Origin: Cognatundibacterium luofuense
GTDB taxonomy: Bacteria; Pseudomonadota; Gammaproteobacteria; Burkholderiales; Burkholderiaceae_D
NCBI RefSeq assembly: GCF_018139685.1
Contig: NZ_JAGSPN010000008.1
Location: 124,001 to 188,000 of the forward strand
Length of the DNA: 64,000 nt
Reading direction: 5' to 3'
Below the pieces are notes generated by a model. It ran no database searches. It saw only the letters and a program-made list of their open reading frames with translations, and was not told the origin of the DNA. The position numbers and the translations under genes are program-made. Positions 37,370 to 47,322 of this stretch are shown piece by piece. Position 1 is the stretch's first letter; every line of letters starts with the position of its first letter.

Positions 37370-37768
37370 ATGAGTGAACAGCAACAACCTGTCAGCGAAT
37401 TTAAGAGTAAAAGCGGCTTACGCCGTATATTTTCAGCTTTTTTTTACTCGATAGACGGCATTCGCACCGCTTGCCGCACCGAACACGCATTCCGGCAGGA
37501 ACTGGTGCTGGTCGTCGTCGGTATCATCATCGCGCTGGCGCTGCCGTTGTCTTCATATCAGAAATTGCTGATGATTGCGGTATTGCTGCAAGTGCTGGTG
37601 GTCGAATTGCTGAATTCCGCGATTGAAGCCGTGGTCGACCGCGTATCGCTGGAGCGCAATCCTTTATCCAAAAACGCCAAAGATTATGGCAGTGCAGCAG
37701 TGCTGCTGACCCTGCTGATCGCCATCGGAACCTGGGCTGTGATTCTGGTTAACCGGTTTTATTACTGA
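37370..37768 (+). CDS. dgkA: Diacylglycerol kinase
   Basis: A 132-residue inner-membrane kinase that rephosphorylates diacylglycerol to phosphatidate. Three membrane helices are visible. The DgkA signature ELLNSAIEAVVDRVSLERN contains the catalytic Glu, followed by PLSKNAKDYGSAAV. The N-terminal amphipathic part SGLRRIFSAFFYSIDGIRTA is typical. AGGAAA sits 5 nt before the ATG at 37370. It is divergent from the IclR gene and 68 bp before cobT. Confidence 0.95.
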   Translation: MSEQQQPVSEFKSKSGLRRIFSAFFYSIDGIRTACRTEHAFRQELVLVVVGIIIALALPLSSYQKLLMIAVLLQVLVVELLNSAIEAVVDRVSLERNPLSKNAKDYGSAAVLLTLLIAIGTWAVILVNRFYY

Positions 37769-37836
37769 GATTACTGAGCAACATACAGAATCCATGACCG
37801 GTTTTTCCGGTTAAACGACATCGTAAAGAGAATGCA

Positions 37837-38862
37837 ATGATCGCTTCCACGCAAAACAAATCACTGGCAGGCAAACTGCAGGCCGCTATCAATGACAAAA
37901 CCAAGCCTATCGGTAGTCTTGGTCAACTGGAGGCGCTGGCGCTGCAGATTGGTCTGATACAGGAAAGTGTCACGCCACGCCTGACGCAACCGGCGATTCT
38001 GATTTTTGCCGGTGATCACGGCGTAGTGGCTGAAGGTGTTTCTGCCTATCCGCAGGATGTGACCTGGCAAATGGTGGAAAATTTTCTGGCCGGTGGTGCA
38101 GCCATTAATGTGTTTGCACGTCTGCATCAGATTGGATTGCACATTATCGACGCCGGTGTGAACCATGATTTCGGCCCGCGTGAAGGTTTGTTGTCGATGA
38201 AAGCCGGAAACGGTACTGCGAATTTTGCGCAGCAAGCGGCAATGACTGCGGAGACCTGTGCGCAGGCAATTGACAATGGCCGCGCAGCCTTGCGTGCCAC
38301 CGCGGGCAATATTGTCGGTTTCGGCGAAATGGGTATCGGCAATACGACCGCTGCGGCAGCGCTGATGCATGTACTGACCGGTATTCCGGTGGAGCAATGT
38401 GTCGGTGCCGGTACTGGCTTGCTGCCGGATGGTATTGCACATAAAGCAGAAGTGATTCGCCGCGCCGTGGCTTTACACGGCCCGCAGCATGATCCGGCTG
38501 CGGTGCTGGCAACCTACGGTGGTTTTGAAATTGCCACCATGGTCGGTGCGATGCTGGAAGCAGCGGCACAGCGCCGCATATTACTGATCGATGGTTTCAT
38601 CGTGACATCGGCACTGCTGGTGGCTGCGCGTATGGCACCGGCAATTCTGGATTACTGCGTATTTGCGCATTGCTCCGATGAAAGCGGACATGCCCGCATG
38701 TTGCAGGCGCTGGGCGTGAAGCCTGTGTTGTCGCTTGGGTTGCGTCTGGGCGAAGGTACGGGCGCAGCGCTGGTATTGCCACTGGTGCAGTCTGCTGTCG
38801 CTTTCCTGAATGAGATGGCGACATTCAGTTCTGCACAAGTCAGCGAAAAGAGTTCTGTATGA
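37837..38862 (+). CDS. cobT: Nicotinate-nucleotide-dimethylbenzimidazole phosphoribosyltransferase
   Basis: A 341-residue enzyme that makes alpha-ribazole 5'-phosphate from dimethylbenzimidazole, activating the lower ligand of B12. Visible motifs are [33 protein letters not shown], the [17 protein letters not shown] loop, [17 protein letters not shown], and the catalytic Glu in [14 protein letters not shown]. It is first of three genes, overlapping cobS by ATGA. It lies outside the riboswitch-controlled unit that starts at btuB. Confidence 0.96.
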   Translation: MIASTQNKSLAGKLQAAINDKTKPIGSLGQLEALALQIGLIQESVTPRLTQPAILIFAGDHGVVAEGVSAYPQDVTWQMVENFLAGGAAINVFARLHQIGLHIIDAGVNHDFGPREGLLSMKAGNGTANFAQQAAMTAETCAQAIDNGRAALRATAGNIVGFGEMGIGNTTAAAALMHVLTGIPVEQCVGAGTGLLPDGIAHKAEVIRRAVALHGPQHDPAAVLATYGGFEIATMVGAMLEAAAQRRILLIDGFIVTSALLVAARMAPAILDYCVFAHCSDESGHARMLQALGVKPVLSLGLRLGEGTGAALVLPLVQSAVAFLNEMATFSSAQVSEKSSV

Positions 38863-39659
38863 GTCAGATGGCCGGTTACCTGCTGCATCAGCTGCGTTTG
38901 TTTCTGATTGCGATGCAATTTTTTACCCGTGTGCCGGTACCGGCATGGGTAGGATTTCAACCGGCCTGGCTGCAGCAAAGTTCACGTTATTTTCCGGCGG
39001 TTGGCTGGCTGGTCGGCGCAGTGGCTGCCGGCGTGTACAGCTTTGCCGCGCAATGGTGGGTGAATGTGATTGCGATTCTGCTGTCCATGATTGCCACCAT
39101 TCTGCTGACCGGCGCTTTCCATGAAGATGGTTTTGCCGATGTCTGCGATGGCTTCGGTGGTGGCTATACGCCACAGCGGGTGCTGGAAATCATGAAAGAT
39201 TCCCGCATCGGTGCTTACGGTGCGATCGGTATTTTCCTGATGCTGACCACGAAGTTTGCACTGTTGTTCAGCACGCCGCTGGTGCTGGCGGTTCCTGCTT
39301 TACTGCTGGCTCATCCTTTGTCGCGACTGATGTCCTGCAGTCTGATTTTTCTGATGCGCTATGCGCGGGAGGAAGGCAAGGCCAAGCCGCTGGCAGAACG
39401 TATGAGTTCGAATGAATTCGGCATTGCCTGCTTAACCGTGATTGCTCCTGCCGGATTGCTGATACTGTGGCAACCCTTATTGCTGGATCGTCTGTTGCCT
39501 GCAGTGTTGCTGATGGTGTTTGCCACCTTCATCATGGCCAGAATGTTTATGCGTAAGATTGGCGGTTTCACCGGTGATTGCCTTGGTGCGGTACAGCAAG
39601 TCACTGAAGTCGCGTTTTACCTCGGCCTGCTGGCCAGTCCGGTTGTCGCGGGCGCATGA
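38859..39659 (+). CDS. cobS: Adenosylcobinamide-GDP ribazoletransferase (cobalamin synthase)
   Basis: A 266-residue polytopic membrane enzyme that joins adenosylcobinamide-GDP with alpha-ribazole (phosphate) to form adenosylcobalamin (phosphate). The start [20 protein letters not shown] and the acidic metal-binding motif [18 protein letters not shown] are diagnostic. Further hydrophobic helices with [18 protein letters not shown] follow. It overlaps both neighbours by ATGA, so cobT, cobS and cobC are translationally coupled. Confidence 0.95.
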   Translation: MSQMAGYLLHQLRLFLIAMQFFTRVPVPAWVGFQPAWLQQSSRYFPAVGWLVGAVAAGVYSFAAQWWVNVIAILLSMIATILLTGAFHEDGFADVCDGFGGGYTPQRVLEIMKDSRIGAYGAIGIFLMLTTKFALLFSTPLVLAVPALLLAHPLSRLMSCSLIFLMRYAREEGKAKPLAERMSSNEFGIACLTVIAPAGLLILWQPLLLDRLLPAVLLMVFATFIMARMFMRKIGGFTGDCLGAVQQVTEVAFYLGLLASPVVAGA

Positions 39660-40234
39660 CAGTAGCTGCATCACAACAGCAACGGCATGTATTTGCAATC
39701 CGCCACGGTGTGCCGGATGTAGCTGCCGGCTTGTGTTACGGCAATACCGATCTGGCGCTGGTGCCCGGTGCTAACGATGCAGTACTGACGCAGCACGCTG
39801 CTTTGCTGGCGCAGGCGAGGGAAGAAAACTGGCCGGTGTTCAGCAGCCCTTTACGGCGCTGCGCTTCGCTGGCGGTGCAGATCAACCCCGGTTTTCAGAC
39901 TGATCCGCGCCTCAGAGAATGGGATTTCGGTGACTGGGAAATGTGCGCCTGGGATACGGTTCCGCGCGCGGGGCTGGATGCCTGGGCCGCCGATCCTGTG
40001 CACTATCGTCCGGGTGGGAAAGAAAGCCTGATGATGATTGTGCAACGCCTGAAAACATTTTTAACTGAATTACCGCCGTCCGGCGAACCGGTTTTGCTGA
40101 TCACGCATGCAGGTGTGATACGCTTGTTGTCGGTATGGCAGCATGATGCGCCGGAAGCCACCGCAATTGCCGCGCAAACCAGCGTTGCACCGGCCTACGG
40201 TTCAGTCTCATCGTTTTGCATCAGCCTGTCCTGA
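39656..40234 (+). CDS. cobC: Alpha-ribazole phosphatase-like histidine phosphatase
   Basis: A 192-residue histidine phosphatase of the phosphoglycerate mutase superfamily. The phospho-acceptor His lies in FAIRHGVPD, the second His in LLITHAGVIRLL, and LREWDFGDWEM supplies the acid region. In this operon it most likely removes phosphate from alpha-ribazole phosphate or adenosylcobalamin phosphate (CobC in Salmonella naming). Substrate is inferred from context. Confidence 0.87.
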   Translation: MTVAASQQQRHVFAIRHGVPDVAAGLCYGNTDLALVPGANDAVLTQHAALLAQAREENWPVFSSPLRRCASLAVQINPGFQTDPRLREWDFGDWEMCAWDTVPRAGLDAWAADPVHYRPGGKESLMMIVQRLKTFLTELPPSGEPVLLITHAGVIRLLSVWQHDAPEATAIAAQTSVAPAYGSVSSFCISLS

Positions 40235-40278
40235 GCGTTCCCGGGTCAACAACAATAATCCTCGTTCCGGAGGTATTC

Positions 40279-40626
40279 ATGGTCGAACAAAGGCGCAACC
40301 CGCGTATCTGGGTCAGCTGGCGTTGTGGCATCCGCCTGCCTGACGGACGTTTGCTTTTGTGCCGTGCTCAGAATATTTCGATTGAAGGGCTGGCGCTGGT
40401 CAGTGATGAAATGCTGCATAAGGGACGCAGCTATCCGATGATGATAGAGATCCCCGGCATTAACGATCCCCGCTCCATTCACCGCGTCAGCTGCACCGGG
40501 GAAATTCGTCACGTGATTCTCAGTGAAGGTGCTTACCGTGCCGGTATTCAGCTCAGTGCTATGTCTGAATTACACGCTGAACTGGTGCGGGCCTGGATGG
40601 CCAAAGCTGATAAGCAAATTGCCTGA
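40279..40626 (+). CDS. PilZ domain protein (c-di-GMP receptor)
   Basis: A 115-residue stand-alone PilZ domain. The cyclic-di-GMP-binding motifs are present: RRNPR near the start (RxxxR) and NISIEG ((D/N)xSxxG) about 30 residues later. CCGGAGG lies 6 nt before the ATG at 40279; an upstream frame has no support. It sits between the cobC phosphatase and the B12 riboswitch, 45 bp after cobC, and its output partner is unknown. A dual GGDEF-EAL protein is encoded at 58-61 kb, but no direct link can be read. Confidence 0.88.
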   Translation: MVEQRRNPRIWVSWRCGIRLPDGRLLLCRAQNISIEGLALVSDEMLHKGRSYPMMIEIPGINDPRSIHRVSCTGEIRHVILSEGAYRAGIQLSAMSELHAELVRAWMAKADKQIA

Positions 40627-40673
40627 TTCTTGTCGCCCGGCAAGAAAACCCGGGTAAGCTTATTTATCAAACT

Positions 40674-40679
40674 TATAAT
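40674..40679 (+). promoter_or_regulatory. Putative -10 box of the btuB operon
   Basis: A perfect TATAAT lies about 45 bp before the riboswitch. No good -35 box is found at 16-18 bp, so an activator or a weak promoter is possible. Confidence 0.35.
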
Positions 40680-40718
40680 CGGTTGCTGCACACCGTCACT
40701 GTCTATACAATGGCGGGG

Positions 40719-40912
40719 TTTTGGTGCTCGCGGAGACTTTCGTCAACGCGGTTAAACGGGAAACAGGATGCCGCTAAGGCAAAACTGTGCTGCCCCCGCA
40801 ACGGTGTACAGATTGCAGCAATTGCTGCCAGCCGGTCACATGCCACTGTGTTGTTTCAACATGGGAAGGCTCACCGGTGATATCTGTCAGCCCGGATACC
40901 GGCCAGACAACC
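40719..40912 (+). promoter_or_regulatory. Adenosylcobalamin riboswitch
   Basis: The B12 box AGCCCGGATACCGGCC is perfect at 40889-40904. Upstream conserved blocks are in order: GGTGCT (40723-40728), GGGAAACAGG near 40758, and GCTGCCCCCGCAACGGT near 40789. The element occupies about 190 nt before btuB. In proteobacteria such switches normally lower btuB expression when B12 is plentiful, often by hiding the ribosome binding site. The mechanism here was not resolved. The start and end of the aptamer are approximate. Confidence 0.93.
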
Positions 40913-41071
40913 CAGAAGTGATACGAACGGGGGATTTCGTAGACTGCGGTGCGCATCGTCTCCGGTGCGGTCACGCCCTGAACCCGGTTCAGTCAGTCTT
41001 CCCGTCCAGCGTATCAGTGTTTCAGGCACGCAGCGGGGATGCTGCAGGCCGAGGTTTACTTTCCAGTTATC

Positions 41072-42925
41072 ATGACATTTCAATTCACACCTATCGCTCT
41101 GGCCGCGGCGCTCGCTGCTGCATTTCCTGTTTCTTCCGCCTTTGCTGCCGCTAATCCTGTTCCGGAAGCCGCTGCTGTTGTTGTGACTGCTGCCCGTCAG
41201 GCACAGGCACCTGCTGATGTGCTGGCAGATATCAATGTGATCAGCGCGGAAGATATTGCTAACTCCGGCGCGGTATCGGTTGCCGATTTACTGCAACAAC
41301 AACACGGTATCGAAATCGCCCGTAACGGCGGTGCCGGCTCGAATACTTCGGTCTTTATCCGTGGCAGCAACAGTGTACAAAACGTCGTGCTGGTGGATGG
41401 TGTACGCGTCGGGTCGTCAACAACCGGTGGTGCCAGCTGGGCAACGCTGCCGCTGGATCAGATCGATCATATTGAAATTGTCTATGGCCCGTTGTCCAGT
41501 ATGTATGGTGCCGATGCAGTGGGCGGCGTGATTCAGATTTTCACGAAAAAACAAAAAGGCGCGGTACGCTCTGTGGTGTCTGCAGGTATCGGCAGTTACG
41601 GCACGCGCGAACTGAACGGCGGCGTATCAGGTTCAGTCAACAAAGAACTGAGCTTTTCGATCAAAGCCGGGCATCAGGAAGCTGAAGGTTTTTCTGTTAC
41701 CCGTCCGGGCGCAGGTCCGTACAGCTACAACGCAGATAAAGATGGCTACAAACTGGATAGCTTCAGCGCCAGTGCCAATTACGAATTTGGCAAGCAGGCA
41801 GAAGTCGGCGCGCAGTTTATGACCAGCCGCCTGAATGCGCAGTTTGATTCCGGCCCGTCTTACGATGACCGCAATGTGCAGAATCAGGAAATGATTTCTG
41901 TGTTCGGAAAAATGCGTGTCAATGACATCTGGAATACGCATTTGCAGCTGTCGCAATCGCGTGATCAGACCTATACCGACGCATCGTATGGCAAGAGCCA
42001 GATCGATACTCGTCAGGACTTCATCACTTTGCAAAACCAGTTCCAGCTTGGTAAAGACAGTGCGCAACTGATCGCAGAGCGTCGCGAAGAAAATGTACTG
42101 ACTACGACAAAAGCGATTAACGGCAAACGCCGTACCGACTCGCTGGCTGGTTCTTATCTGTGGAAACAGGATGCACATCTGGCCAGCGCAGCAGTCCGTT
42201 ACGACCGCAGCTCGGTATATGGCAATAACACGACCGGTAATCTGGCTTACGGTTACCGTTTCGCCGAGGGGCTGCGTCTGAACGCCAGTTACGGCACCAG
42301 CTTCCGCGCACCGACCTTTAACGAACTGTATTACCCGGGTTATGGCATCGCGACTAACCGTCCGGAAAAATCAAAAAATGCCGAGATTGGCGCTGTGTAT
42401 CAGCGAGGCGATCTGGAACTGAGCGCAGTGTATTTCCGTAACCGCGCGACTGATTTGCTGGTAACGGCAAAAGTCTGTCCGGTTGATCCTGTAACCAATA
42501 AATATGGTTGTGCATATAACGTTAATCAGGCCACGATTTCGGGTCTGACTTTGTCCGGCGCAACGAAATTTGGTCAACTGGGTATTAAAGCCAGCGCAGA
42601 TTTCCAGGATCCGAAAGACGATACCACCGGCCTGCAACTGGCACGTCGTGCAAAACGTCACGGTACGCTGTCTGCAGACTGGACCGAAGGTAACTGGAAA
42701 GCCGGTGTTGAAACTGTATTCTCCGGTCGTCGTTACGATGACGTGGCGAATAAAAATGCCCTCGGTGGTTACAGTTTGCTGAATCTGTACACCAGCGTTC
42801 AGCTTAACAAGGACACCCGTGTTCTGGCGCGCTGGAACAATGCCCTGAACAAGGATTATGAAACAGCGAAGAACTACAACGTAACCGGTTCCAGCCTGTT
42901 TATTGGCGTGCAGTACGGGTATTAA
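41072..42925 (+). CDS. btuB: TonB-dependent vitamin B12 outer-membrane receptor
   Basis: A 617-residue outer-membrane transporter. The signal peptide ends near SSAFAA. A TonB-box-like stretch (AVVVTAARQAQAP) precedes the plug domain (NVISAEDIANSGAVSVADLL, SVFIRGSNSVQNVVLVDGV, VYGPLSSMYGADAVGGVIQI). A 22-strand-type barrel follows, ending in an aromatic-rich SLFIGVQYGY. Riboswitch control and the following btuCD genes identify cobalamin as cargo. The ATG at 41072 gives a normal signal peptide. Confidence 0.95.
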   Translation: MTFQFTPIALAAALAAAFPVSSAFAAANPVPEAAAVVVTAARQAQAPADVLADINVISAEDIANSGAVSVADLLQQQHGIEIARNGGAGSNTSVFIRGSNSVQNVVLVDGVRVGSSTTGGASWATLPLDQIDHIEIVYGPLSSMYGADAVGGVIQIFTKKQKGAVRSVVSAGIGSYGTRELNGGVSGSVNKELSFSIKAGHQEAEGFSVTRPGAGPYSYNADKDGYKLDSFSASANYEFGKQAEVGAQFMTSRLNAQFDSGPSYDDRNVQNQEMISVFGKMRVNDIWNTHLQLSQSRDQTYTDASYGKSQIDTRQDFITLQNQFQLGKDSAQLIAERREENVLTTTKAINGKRRTDSLAGSYLWKQDAHLASAAVRYDRSSVYGNNTTGNLAYGYRFAEGLRLNASYGTSFRAPTFNELYYPGYGIATNRPEKSKNAEIGAVYQRGDLELSAVYFRNRATDLLVTAKVCPVDPVTNKYGCAYNVNQATISGLTLSGATKFGQLGIKASADFQDPKDDTTGLQLARRAKRHGTLSADWTEGNWKAGVETVFSGRRYDDVANKNALGGYSLLNLYTSVQLNKDTRVLARWNNALNKDYETAKNYNVTGSSLFIGVQYGY

Positions 42926-42986
42926 TCGTTAATTTCAGGCTCTGCGTTGCGGGGCCTGAACGTCATAAAAATCGCAGGAAGAGCAG

Positions 42987-44036
42987 ATGTCCGGATTCAT
43001 CAAACAACGACTGGCGCAACCCGCCACCATGCGCAGCTGGCGCGGAGGTATTGCTTTACCTGCGCTGGCTTTGCTGACGATACTGAGTCTGCTGTTCGCC
43101 TGCGTCACCGGCTCGGTTCCCTTGCCGGTGCAGGATTTATGGCATGCCTTGCCGGAATTATGGCAAGGGCAGCCTTCTACACTGGCCGGAACACTGCTGG
43201 AATTGCGTATACAGCGCGCCGCAGGTGGTTTTCTGACCGGTGCTACGCTCGCTCTGTCGGGCGTCTTAATGCAAGCCTTATTGCGTAACCCGCTCGCCGA
43301 TCCTTATGTACTGGGGATTTCCGGCGGTGCCTCGGTAGGCGCACTGAGCATGATTTTGTTATACGGCAGTATGTGGATGGTGGATGTTGCCGCGTTTGGT
43401 GGTGCAGTCGCCGTTGCCCTGATTTTGTTTGGCCTCGCTTACCGTGATTTCAAAGGTCACGGCAGCAGCGATGGCAGTGCGCAATTACTGTTGCTGACCG
43501 GCGTGATTATTGCCTCCGGTTGCGGCGCCATCATTACCCTGATCTTATCGATTGCACCTGACAGCCGCCTGCGCAGCATGGTGTTCTGGATGATAGGCGA
43601 TTTATCCAACGTCAAACCCGGCATCAGCAGCTGGCTGATTCTGATCAGCATTGCGGTGCTGGTCATGAAAAATGCGCGCGCTATTAATCTGGCCGCCATG
43701 CATGCTGACCATGCGGCAACGCTGGGCGTGAATATCGGGCGTCTGCGTCAATTATTGTTTTTAGGCGCAGCCCTGCTGACTGCCAGTGCTGTATCGAATG
43801 CTGGCAGCGTGGGCTTTGTCGGTCTGATCATGCCGCATGCCTGCCGTTTTGCCCTGGGGCCGGATCACCGTTTATTGATTCCTGCATCTATGCTGGCTGG
43901 CGGCAGTTTCATTGTGATGGCGGATACCATTGCGCGTACCGTCGTCGCGCCTCAGCAGTTGCCGGTTGGTGTGATTACCGCGCTGATTGGTGTGCCGGTA
44001 TTCCTGATCCAGTTACACCAGTTAAGGAAACGCTGA
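42987..44036 (+). CDS. btuC: Vitamin B12 ABC transporter permease
   Basis: A 349-residue FecCD-family permease with about ten membrane helices. RNPLADPYVLGISGGASVGA and LGVNIGRLRQLLFLGAALL are family signatures; the latter precedes the coupling-helix region. BtuC dimers form the inner-membrane pore for B12. GGAAGAG lies before the ATG. Its last base is the first base of btuD, so the genes are coupled. Confidence 0.95.
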   Translation: MSGFIKQRLAQPATMRSWRGGIALPALALLTILSLLFACVTGSVPLPVQDLWHALPELWQGQPSTLAGTLLELRIQRAAGGFLTGATLALSGVLMQALLRNPLADPYVLGISGGASVGALSMILLYGSMWMVDVAAFGGAVAVALILFGLAYRDFKGHGSSDGSAQLLLLTGVIIASGCGAIITLILSIAPDSRLRSMVFWMIGDLSNVKPGISSWLILISIAVLVMKNARAINLAAMHADHAATLGVNIGRLRQLLFLGAALLTASAVSNAGSVGFVGLIMPHACRFALGPDHRLLIPASMLAGGSFIVMADTIARTVVAPQQLPVGVITALIGVPVFLIQLHQLRKR

Positions 44037-44806
44037 TGCAGATCCGCCATTTAAGCGTACACACGCCGAAGCGTGAATTAATACGCAATTTAAATCTCGA
44101 AATGCATCCCGGCGAATGCTGGTGCCTGATCGGACGCAATGGTGCAGGTAAATCGACGCTGCTGAAAACGCTTGCCGGCATCCGTGACATTAAAACCGGT
44201 GATGTTTTGCTGGAAGGCAAGCGCTTACAGGACTGGTCTTTACGCGAGCTGGCATCGCGTCGTGCGTATCTGGCACAGAGCCGCACCGATGCATTCGGTT
44301 ACACCACGCTGGATACAGTACTCAGTGCACGTCATCCGTATCACGATGCGCATTACTGGGATCAGGACAGCGATGTTCAACAGGCCATGCAGGCGCTGGC
44401 CGCAATGGATGTCGCTGCGCTGGCGGAACGTGATGTGCGCAGTTTGTCCGGCGGCGAGCGACAGCGTGTGGCGATTGCGGCCTTGCTGGCGCAGGATGCG
44501 CGCTGGTTGCTGCTGGATGAACCGGCCAATGCACTGGATCTGGCGCATCAGGTCAGCGCGATGTCTTTGCTGGCCCGTTTATGTAAAGAGCAGCAGAAGG
44601 GTGTGCTGATGGTCAGCCATGATCTGAATCTGGCTGCCCGTGTGGCAACTCACGCATTGCTGCTGATGGGCGATGGCAGCTGGATTGCCGGCCCGGCTGA
44701 TGAAGTATTACGCGCTGATTTGCTCAGCACTTGTCTCGGACATCCTGTCAGCGCGATTCCGCATGAAGGATTAACCGTTTTCATCCCGCAGGCTTTGCCT
44801 GCCTGA
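44036..44806 (+). CDS. btuD: Vitamin B12 ABC transporter ATPase
   Basis: A 256-residue ABC ATPase that powers BtuC. Walker A reads GRNGAGKST, the signature LSGGERQRVA, Walker B WLLLDEPANALDL, and the H-loop His is in MVSHDLNLAAR. It shares one base with btuC, and cobO starts 17 bp after its stop. FecCD-type ATPases also serve siderophores; the riboswitch and cob context argue for B12. Confidence 0.94.
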   Translation: MQIRHLSVHTPKRELIRNLNLEMHPGECWCLIGRNGAGKSTLLKTLAGIRDIKTGDVLLEGKRLQDWSLRELASRRAYLAQSRTDAFGYTTLDTVLSARHPYHDAHYWDQDSDVQQAMQALAAMDVAALAERDVRSLSGGERQRVAIAALLAQDARWLLLDEPANALDLAHQVSAMSLLARLCKEQQKGVLMVSHDLNLAARVATHALLLMGDGSWIAGPADEVLRADLLSTCLGHPVSAIPHEGLTVFIPQALPA

Positions 44807-44822
44807 TTTTCTGAAGAGAATA

Positions 44823-45467
44823 ATGATGCAAGAACAAAACGCGGCAGCGACACCGGAAGTGGCAGCAGACGATATTCAGACCCGTCATCAGCGCCGTATG
44901 GCACGCAAAAAAGCAATCGTCGATGAAAAAATTCAGCAGGCGCAACGACTGACCGGCGTGTTGTTAGTGCATACCGGAAACGGTAAAGGCAAAAGCTCCA
45001 GCGCGTTTGGCATGGTCATGCGTGCGCTGGGGCATGGTATGAAAGTCGGTGTGGTGCAATTCATTAAAGGTGCAATGTCGACCGGCGAAGAAAAATTCCT
45101 GCGCCGCTTTCCGGATGAAGTGCAGTTCCATGCGATGGGAGAAGGCTATACCTGGGAAACCCAGAATCGCGAGCGCGACATGGAGAAAGCGGCACTGGCA
45201 TGGGAGCAGGCAAAGCGTTTTCTGACGGATCCTGAGATCGGTCTGGTCGTGCTGGATGAACTGAATATCGCTCTGAAGTACCAGTATCTGGATTTGCAGC
45301 AAGTGATTGCGGATCTGGATGGCCGTCCGGAAATGCAGCATGTGGCGGTGACTGGGCGTGGAGCACCACCGGAACTGATCGAGATTGCAGACACGGTGAC
45401 GGAAATGCAGGTCATTAAACATGCATTTAAAGAAGGCATTGCAGCGCAGGCAGGTGTGGAATGGTAA
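44823..45467 (+). CDS. cobO: Cob(I)yrinic acid a,c-diamide adenosyltransferase
   Basis: A 214-residue CobA/CobO/BtuR-type adenosyltransferase that attaches the 5'-deoxyadenosyl upper ligand to cobalt using ATP. The P-loop reads VHTGNGKGKSSSAFGMV. GVVQFIKGAMSTGEEKF and VVLDELNIALKYQYLD are family segments. Two ATGs at 44823 and 44826 are possible starts. Its stop overlaps the cobB start by 7 bp. Confidence 0.95.
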   Translation: MMQEQNAAATPEVAADDIQTRHQRRMARKKAIVDEKIQQAQRLTGVLLVHTGNGKGKSSSAFGMVMRALGHGMKVGVVQFIKGAMSTGEEKFLRRFPDEVQFHAMGEGYTWETQNRERDMEKAALAWEQAKRFLTDPEIGLVVLDELNIALKYQYLDLQQVIADLDGRPEMQHVAVTGRGAPPELIEIADTVTEMQVIKHAFKEGIAAQAGVEW

Positions 45468-46756
45468 GCCGCGCCCGTGTGCTGATGGTGTCTGCAGTCG
45501 CATCCGGTCAGGGTAAAACCACCGTGACTGCGGCACTGGCGCGTAAACTGCGTCAGAGCGGACGCACTGTGCGGGTCTTTAAAACAGGTCCTGATTTTAT
45601 TGATCCGCGTATTCTGCAGGCCGCCAGCGGACATGCTGTGTATTCGCTGGATTTGTGGATGACCGGTGAGCAGGCTTGCCGTCAGCAACTGGCTCAGGCC
45701 GCGCAGGAAGCAGATTTTATTCTGATTGAAGGCGTGATGGGCTTGTACGACGGCAATCCTTCCTCTGCTGATCTGGCACGTTTTTTTGACGTACCGGTAC
45801 TGGCCGTGCTGGATGCATCGGCGATGGCGCAAACAGTCGGTGCAGTCGCGATGGGCTTACGCGATTTTGGTCCCGTACGTCTGGCTGGCGTCATCGCGAA
45901 CCGGGTTGCATCGGAAGGACATGCTGCGATGGCAAAAGAAGCCATGCGTGATATTCCGCTGGCTGGCTACCTGATTCGCCAGAAACTCAGTCTGCCGGAA
46001 CGCCATCTGGGCCTGGTGTTGCCGGATGAAGTCGAACATCTGGATGCGCTGTTAGATCAGATGGCGGATGCATTAGCGCTTGATCTGGCGGTGATGGATG
46101 CCATGCCGGAAGCAGAATTTGCAGATGTCGCAACCGAACCTGTTCCGCCATTGCTGCAGGGTAAGACGATTGCAGTGGCGCGTGATGATGCGTTTGCATT
46201 CCTGTATCCGGCCAATCTGAATTGCCTGCAGCAACTCGGGGCGCAATTGAGCTATTTTTCGCCGCTGGCAAATGAGGCGGTGCCAGCCAGTGCGGATGCG
46301 GTGTATTTGCCCGGCGGATATCCGGAACTGCATGCTGCGGTGCTTGCCGAAAATGCAGTCTGGCTGGCTTCGGTAAGTGATGCCGTGGCAGCCGGAAAAC
46401 CTGTGTGGGCGGAATGTGGCGGCATGATGGCCCTGACGGATGCCTTGCAGGATCAGGCTGGCGTGACGCATCACATGGCTGCTGTATTGCAAGGCACTGC
46501 CGTGATGCAGGAAAAGCTTGCCGCGCTGGGGCCGCATTTTCTGACGACGGCGTTTGGTGAATTACGCGGGCACAGTTTTCATTATTCCCGTTTAGAAACG
46601 GCAATGGATGCTGTGTTGCATACCGTGCGTCACCGCGACCAGAAAACCGGCGAGGCGGTATATCAGCAAGCTTCTCTGCGCGCCAGTTATTTCCATGCGT
46701 ACTTTCCGTCCTGTCCGCGCGCTGCTGCAGCTTTGTTTCTCGGGGAAGCACTGTGA
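45461..46756 (+). CDS. cobB: Cobyrinate a,c-diamide synthase
   Basis: A 431-residue ATP-dependent amidase (CbiA in Salmonella naming) that amidates side chains a and c of cobyrinate with glutamine. The N-terminal dethiobiotin-synthetase-like domain has SGQGKTTVTAALARKL and IEGVMGLYDG. The C-terminal class I amidotransferase domain has PGGYPELHAA and the catalytic Cys in WAECGGMMALTDAL. It overlaps cobO upstream and cobU downstream. Confidence 0.95.
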   Translation: MVSRARVLMVSAVASGQGKTTVTAALARKLRQSGRTVRVFKTGPDFIDPRILQAASGHAVYSLDLWMTGEQACRQQLAQAAQEADFILIEGVMGLYDGNPSSADLARFFDVPVLAVLDASAMAQTVGAVAMGLRDFGPVRLAGVIANRVASEGHAAMAKEAMRDIPLAGYLIRQKLSLPERHLGLVLPDEVEHLDALLDQMADALALDLAVMDAMPEAEFADVATEPVPPLLQGKTIAVARDDAFAFLYPANLNCLQQLGAQLSYFSPLANEAVPASADAVYLPGGYPELHAAVLAENAVWLASVSDAVAAGKPVWAECGGMMALTDALQDQAGVTHHMAAVLQGTAVMQEKLAALGPHFLTTAFGELRGHSFHYSRLETAMDAVLHTVRHRDQKTGEAVYQQASLRASYFHAYFPSCPRAAAALFLGEAL

Positions 46757-47322
46757 CAGTCCATCTGATCACAGGTGGTGCTCGTTCCGGAAAAAGTGCG
46801 TATGCCGAGCAACTGGCTGCGCAGGCCGAGGCAGCCGGTCAGCAGATTATTTATATCGCCACCAGTGCCGGTAATGATGCAGAAATGCAGCGCCGTGTGG
46901 CATTACACCGGCAACAGCGTCCTGCGCACTGGGTGACAGTGGAAAGTCCTTTGCAACTTGCTGCAGCATTGCAGCAATGGGATCAGGCGCAGTACTGGAT
47001 ACTGGTCGATTGCCTGACGGTATGGTTGTCGAACTTACTGTTTTCCGGTGATCAGGATTTTCCGGAAACCGGACTGATCACGCCGCCGGCAATGGTGGCC
47101 GAACAGCGTGCTGCCTTACTGCAGCAACTTGCTGTCAGCAGCGCCGATGTCACACTGGTGTCGAATGAAGTCGGGCTGGGCATTATTCCTATGGGTGCGG
47201 TGACGCGCTGGTATGCGGATGAAGCCGGACGTCTGAATCAGGCCGTCGCAAAAGTCGCGCAACAAGTCACACTGGTGGTTGCCGGTTTGCCCTTGTCACT
47301 GAAACCGGGAGTGAGCCAATGA
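46753..47322 (+). CDS. cobU: Adenosylcobinamide kinase/GTP:adenosylcobinamide-phosphate guanylyltransferase
   Basis: A 189-residue bifunctional enzyme (CobP in Pseudomonas naming) that phosphorylates adenosylcobinamide and then adds GMP. The P-loop GGARSGKSAYAEQLA and the SNEVGLGIIPMGAVTRWYADEAG motif are characteristic. The start is a GTG at 46753 that overlaps the cobB stop (GTGA). Its end overlaps the following gene by ATGA. Confidence 0.95.
   Translation: MTVHLITGGARSGKSAYAEQLAAQAEAAGQQIIYIATSAGNDAEMQRRVALHRQQRPAHWVTVESPLQLAAALQQWDQAQYWILVDCLTVWLSNLLFSGDQDFPETGLITPPAMVAEQRAALLQQLAVSSADVTLVSNEVGLGIIPMGAVTRWYADEAGRLNQAVAKVAQQVTLVVAGLPLSLKPGVSQ

Noticed and set aside
42934-42960. Hairpin between btuB and btuC (TTCAGGC/GCCTGAA)
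   Set aside because: The loop is long and no U-run follows, so it is not called a terminator; it may be an mRNA-stability hairpin at most.
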